Positions 61,278 to 64,000 of a DNA stretch of 64,000 nucleotides are shown here, piece by piece (positions within the stretch are counted from its first letter, which is position 1; each line of letters begins with the position of its first letter). The DNA comes from Betaproteobacteria bacterium. GTDB lineage: Bacteria; Acidobacteriota; Terriglobia; Acidiferrales; UBA7541. The position numbers were made by a program, and so were the translations under genes. The notes below the pieces were generated by a model, which was given only the letters and a program-made list of their open reading frames with translations, did not search any database and was not told the origin of the DNA. The stretch is from contig CAJCHZ010000039.1 of NCBI GenBank assembly GCA_903970165.1, positions 124,001 to 188,000 on the forward strand, in the 5' to 3' direction.

Positions 61278-62381
61278 TCATGACGAGCCCCAGACACGGC
61301 GGGCCGTGTCGGTTATCAGCTTTAATTTGGCCCATTGGCGGTCTTCCGTGATGAGGTTGCCTTCGGCAGTGGAAGCAAAGCCGCACTGCGGGCTTAAGGC
61401 AAGATTTTCCAACGAGGCATAGCCGCTCGCTTCCTCGATGCGTCTGGCAAGCTGGTCGGGGTTTTCCATTTGCGGAACTTTTGAACTGACGAGGCCGAGC
61501 ACAATCGTTTTTCCTTTGGGGACGAAACGGAGCGGTTCGAATGTGCCGGAGCGGTCGTCGTCATATTCGAGGAGGAAGCGATCGACTTCGAGCGTGCCGA
61601 ATAGTTTTTCGGCGATGGCGTCGTAGCCGCCTTCGGCGTACCAGTGGCTGCGATTGTTGCCGCGGCAGAGATGGATGGCGAGAGTAACACCGTGGCGTTT
61701 GGCGGCGCGGAAGCAAGCGTTGTCCGCGCGGATGGCTTCTTCGAGAGCGGCGTCCGGATCCATGCCAATTTCCTTGCGAATCCACTCGCGCCACTTGGGA
61801 TCCATGTAATAGCTGTAGCGGGGAGCGTCAATCTGGATATATTTCACGCCTTCTGTGGAGAGAGCGCTCAGATCCTTCTTCATGATTTCGACGATGGCCC
61901 AAAGCAGAGCGGAATGATCCTGGTAGATTTTGTCGGTCACGCCGCGCTTGAAGGAGATGGCCGGAAATTGCGTGGCGCTGGGCAGCGTCATTTTGATGTT
62001 GCCTGGGCTGTGCCTTCTCAGAAAAGGCAGCTCATGGCCTGTGAGGGGCCAAACCTGGCGGAGTTGCTTTGTGACGATGCCCGTCACGCTGCTGACGGGC
62101 GCCGAGCCTGCATCGCCGGTATTCCACGTTCTCGATACCGCGTCGGCGAAGTCGAAGCCTTCGACAGCGTCGGTGAAATCGCTCATAAAATTGCGGCGGC
62201 GCAGTTCCCCGTCGGTGAAAATCTCGAAGCCGAGCTCCTTTTGCTTTGCGAGCAGGCGCAGGATATGTTGGTCTTCGAGTGCGCGCAGTTTTTCGGCATT
62301 CGCAGGAGATTGGCGTGCCAGAAGCAAATCCGGCGGCCTCAGCAGGCTGCCAATGTGATCCGCGCGATAGAGCTTTTCCAT
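61278..62381 (-). CDS. MetE-like methyltransferase (cobalamin-independent methionine synthase C-terminal domain type)
   Basis: A 367-residue protein built on the catalytic C-terminal barrel of MetE. It begins YRADHIGSLLRPPDLLLAR, as in stand-alone members, and the zinc ligands fit: histidine and cysteine in AIHLCRGNNRSHW and the cysteine in LALSPQCGFAS. The ATG at 62381 starts the family match; no strong ribosome site is visible. Stand-alone members include methylamine- or methoxy-aromatic methyltransferases. Next to pob/pca genes it may handle methyl groups of methoxybenzoates, but this is a guess. Confidence 0.82.
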   Translation of the reverse strand: MEKLYRADHIGSLLRPPDLLLARQSPANAEKLRALEDQHILRLLAKQKELGFEIFTDGELRRRNFMSDFTDAVEGFDFADAVSRTWNTGDAGSAPVSSVTGIVTKQLRQVWPLTGHELPFLRRHSPGNIKMTLPSATQFPAISFKRGVTDKIYQDHSALLWAIVEIMKKDLSALSTEGVKYIQIDAPRYSYYMDPKWREWIRKEIGMDPDAALEEAIRADNACFRAAKRHGVTLAIHLCRGNNRSHWYAEGGYDAIAEKLFGTLEVDRFLLEYDDDRSGTFEPLRFVPKGKTIVLGLVSSKVPQMENPDQLARRIEEASGYASLENLALSPQCGFASTAEGNLITEDRQWAKLKLITDTARRVWGSS

Positions 62382-62424
62382 TTTCGCTGGCGCCTCTCTG
62401 CACTTCTGGCAAGAAGGTCGGCAA

Positions 62425-63306
62425 TTAACTCGAAACCGCCGGCGCGCCGAGTCCAAGCAAGCGGCAAGCGTTTTCCTTGAAGATGAGCGGATGCACTTCG
62501 GGTCGAAAGCCTGCCTGCTGGAAATCCTCCATCCAGCGGTCGGGCGTTATCAGCGGAAAATCCGTACCAAAGAGCATTTTGTGTTTCAGCAGCGTATTGG
62601 CGTGTTGCACCAGTTGAGGAGAGAAGTACTTCGGTGACCAGCCGGAAAGATCGATGTAGACGTTTGGCTTGTGGAGGCAGACAGAGAGAGCTTCGTCCTG
62701 CCAGGGCCAAGACGGGTGCGCGATGACGATTTTCATCTGCGGGAAATCAGCTGCTACGTCATCCAGGTGAATTGGATTTGAATATTTCAGCCGAAGACCT
62801 CCGCCTCCGGGCATGCCCGTTCCCACGCCGGAGTGTCCGCTGTGAAAGATCGCGGGCAAACAGTGCTCGGCGATGACTTCGTACATAGGATAGGCCATAC
62901 GATCGTTGGGAAAAAATCCCTGGCAAGTAGGATGAAACTTGAAACCCTTGATGCCGTGATCGGCGATCAGGCGGCGCATTTCCCGCACGCCCAGCTTGCC
63001 TTTGTGGGGATCCACACTGCCAAAGGCAATCATGATGTCGGAATTGGCGGCGGCAGCTTCCGCCACCTCCTCGTTGGCGATGCGGCGGCGGCCCATTTCG
63101 AATTCGCTGTCCACATAAAACATGACGAGGCCGATTTTGCGCTCGCGATAGTAAGCGACTGTCTCGGCGATGGTGGGGAGTTTGCCGGACTTGAAATATT
63201 TAATTTTGGCGGCATCGAACTCCTGGCCGAATTCGTCGAGCGGCTGGTGGCAGGAGACCTCGGCGTGGGTGTGGACGTCAATGGCGATGAGTTCGGAAAT
63301 ATTCAT
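62425..63306 (-). CDS. Amidohydrolase-family protein (ACMSD-like)
   Basis: A 293-residue metal-dependent TIM-barrel protein. Ligands appear in AIDVHTHAE, IFHSGHSG, IVIAHPSWPW and FGTDFPL; the set resembles aminocarboxymuconate-semialdehyde and resorcylate decarboxylases. GIKGFKFHPTCQGFFPND is typical. The substrate is not known, though aromatic acids are plausible given the nearby pob/pca genes. It overlaps the acetoacetyl-CoA synthetase stop by 4 bp and precedes the MetE-like gene by 43 bp, so the three look like one operon. Confidence 0.86.
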   Translation of the reverse strand: MNISELIAIDVHTHAEVSCHQPLDEFGQEFDAAKIKYFKSGKLPTIAETVAYYRERKIGLVMFYVDSEFEMGRRRIANEEVAEAAAANSDIMIAFGSVDPHKGKLGVREMRRLIADHGIKGFKFHPTCQGFFPNDRMAYPMYEVIAEHCLPAIFHSGHSGVGTGMPGGGGLRLKYSNPIHLDDVAADFPQMKIVIAHPSWPWQDEALSVCLHKPNVYIDLSGWSPKYFSPQLVQHANTLLKHKMLFGTDFPLITPDRWMEDFQQAGFRPEVHPLIFKENACRLLGLGAPAVSS

Positions 63307-64000
63307 GATTGGCCTTTGTAATCCGTCTGCGTCTTCGCATAATTCACAAAAAAATCCAGCGATTCGGGGTTGGCCATGGCATGGCGGTTGGCAGCTTTTT
63401 CCGCTGGCACGCCCATCAGGATTTTGCGCACTGGAACTTCCATTTTCTTGCGTGTGATCGTCATGGGGATGTCCGGAACCTGAATTACGCGGTCCGGCAC
63501 ATGACGCGGCGTGTACTCACGGCGCAGGTGGGCGCAGATTTTATTTTCCAGTTCGGCATCCAAGACGATGCCGTCTCTTAGTTTCACGAAAAGAGGCATG
63601 AAAAACCTTGCACCGGGCAAATCGAGATTTACGACCAGCGCGTCCTCCGCCTCAGGAAGATTGGCGAGCGCGCGATAGATTTCGGCAGTGCCGATGCGCA
63701 CACCTAGACGGTTCAGAGTGGCGTCTGAACGGCCCAACACGAAGCACCCTCCACGCCGGTTGATGCGAAAAAAATCTCCGTGACGCCAAATGCCCGGATA
63801 CTCATGGAAGTAGGACTCGCGGTAGCGCGAACCGTCTTTGTCGTTCCAAAAATAGATCGGCATCGAGGGCATGGGTTCCGTGAGAACAAGCTCCCCTACC
63901 TCGTCAATCAGGCTTTCGCCTTTTTCGTTGAACGCACGCGCCGCAACTCCGAGGGATGGACCCTGCATCTCGCCGGCATAAACGGGTTGCGTAGGAACAC
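63303..64000 (-). CDS. Acetoacetyl-CoA synthetase, C-terminal part (runs off right edge)
   Basis: An incomplete gene with no start in the window; 231 codons remain. VGELVLTEPMPSMPIYFWNDKDGSRYRESYF, the adenylate-enzyme hinge GRSDATLNRLGVRIGTAEIY and the C-terminal lysine region PMTITRKKMEVPVRKILMG match acetoacetate-CoA ligase, which activates acetoacetate. It is the first visible gene of a minus-strand operon with the amidohydrolase and MetE-like genes. A related short-chain acyl-CoA ligase cannot be excluded. Confidence 0.88.
   Translation of the reverse strand, partial: VPTQPVYAGEMQGPSLGVAARAFNEKGESLIDEVGELVLTEPMPSMPIYFWNDKDGSRYRESYFHEYPGIWRHGDFFRINRRGGCFVLGRSDATLNRLGVRIGTAEIYRALANLPEAEDALVVNLDLPGARFFMPLFVKLRDGIVLDAELENKICAHLRREYTPRHVPDRVIQVPDIPMTITRKKMEVPVRKILMGVPAEKAANRHAMANPESLDFFVNYAKTQTDYKGQS

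Overview
The window (about 57% GC by eye, densely packed on both strands) looks like chromosome of an acidobacterium, probably Terriglobia-like. The hints are an ADOP-type MacB/FtsX permease of about 800 residues, many M19 dipeptidase, TPR-kinase, pirin and VOC genes, and a dispersed intergenic repeat built from CRCAGAG units. This is inference from gene content; there is no rRNA.

Layout. 1-8449: central metabolism on the plus strand (end of inositol-3-phosphate synthase, glutamine synthetase, a metallophosphoesterase, a C39-like peptidase, isocitrate and malate dehydrogenases). 8464-13371: a minus-strand sulfur-assimilation operon (siroheme sulfite/nitrite reductase, precorrin-2 dehydrogenase, uroporphyrinogen methyltransferase, a 43-residue membrane protein, a YeiH-type exporter). 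13440-20078: cyclophilin, two tandem M19 dipeptidases and sdhCAB. 20256-31974: a scattered agmatine route to putrescine (pyruvoyl arginine decarboxylase, agmatine deiminase, N-carbamoylputrescine amidase, a deoxyhypusine-synthase-like protein) mixed with a Crp/Fnr regulator, a TPR kinase and RNase J. 32036-48179: assorted enzymes, an ECF sigma factor with an overlapping VOC partner, aldehyde dehydrogenase, UppP and FtsK. 48317-51681: tRNA-Phe followed by a decayed island (DUF998 protein, a stop-interrupted pRiA4b ORF-3 gene, an NHL fragment, an IS110 remnant, a HigBA toxin-antitoxin pair), bounded on the right by a copy of the tRNA 3' end. 51882-55001: a family 2A encapsulin shell gene and its cysteine desulfurase cargo. 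55486-64000: a beta-lactamase-fold hydrolase, a Sel1 protein, the protocatechuate genes pobA, pcaC and pcaHG, a MetE-like protein, an amidohydrolase and acetoacetyl-CoA synthetase.

The main discovery is regulatory. The sulfite reductase operon and the encapsulin-desulfurase operon, 40 kb apart, start with the same leader layout. A -10 box lies exactly 8 nt before an ATG, predicting a leaderless or nearly leaderless mRNA. That ATG opens a cysteine-rich short ORF (31 or 39 codons). Its stop lies 28 or 27 nt before a strong intrinsic terminator, and the terminator lies 32 or 34 nt before the structural gene. Neither short gene is long enough to be found by usual annotation. I read them as cysteine-responsive transcription attenuators that tie sulfite reduction to an encapsulated cysteine desulfurase (a proposed sulfur store). 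The cargo's 246-residue N-terminal targeting region also contains a 77-residue tandem duplication.
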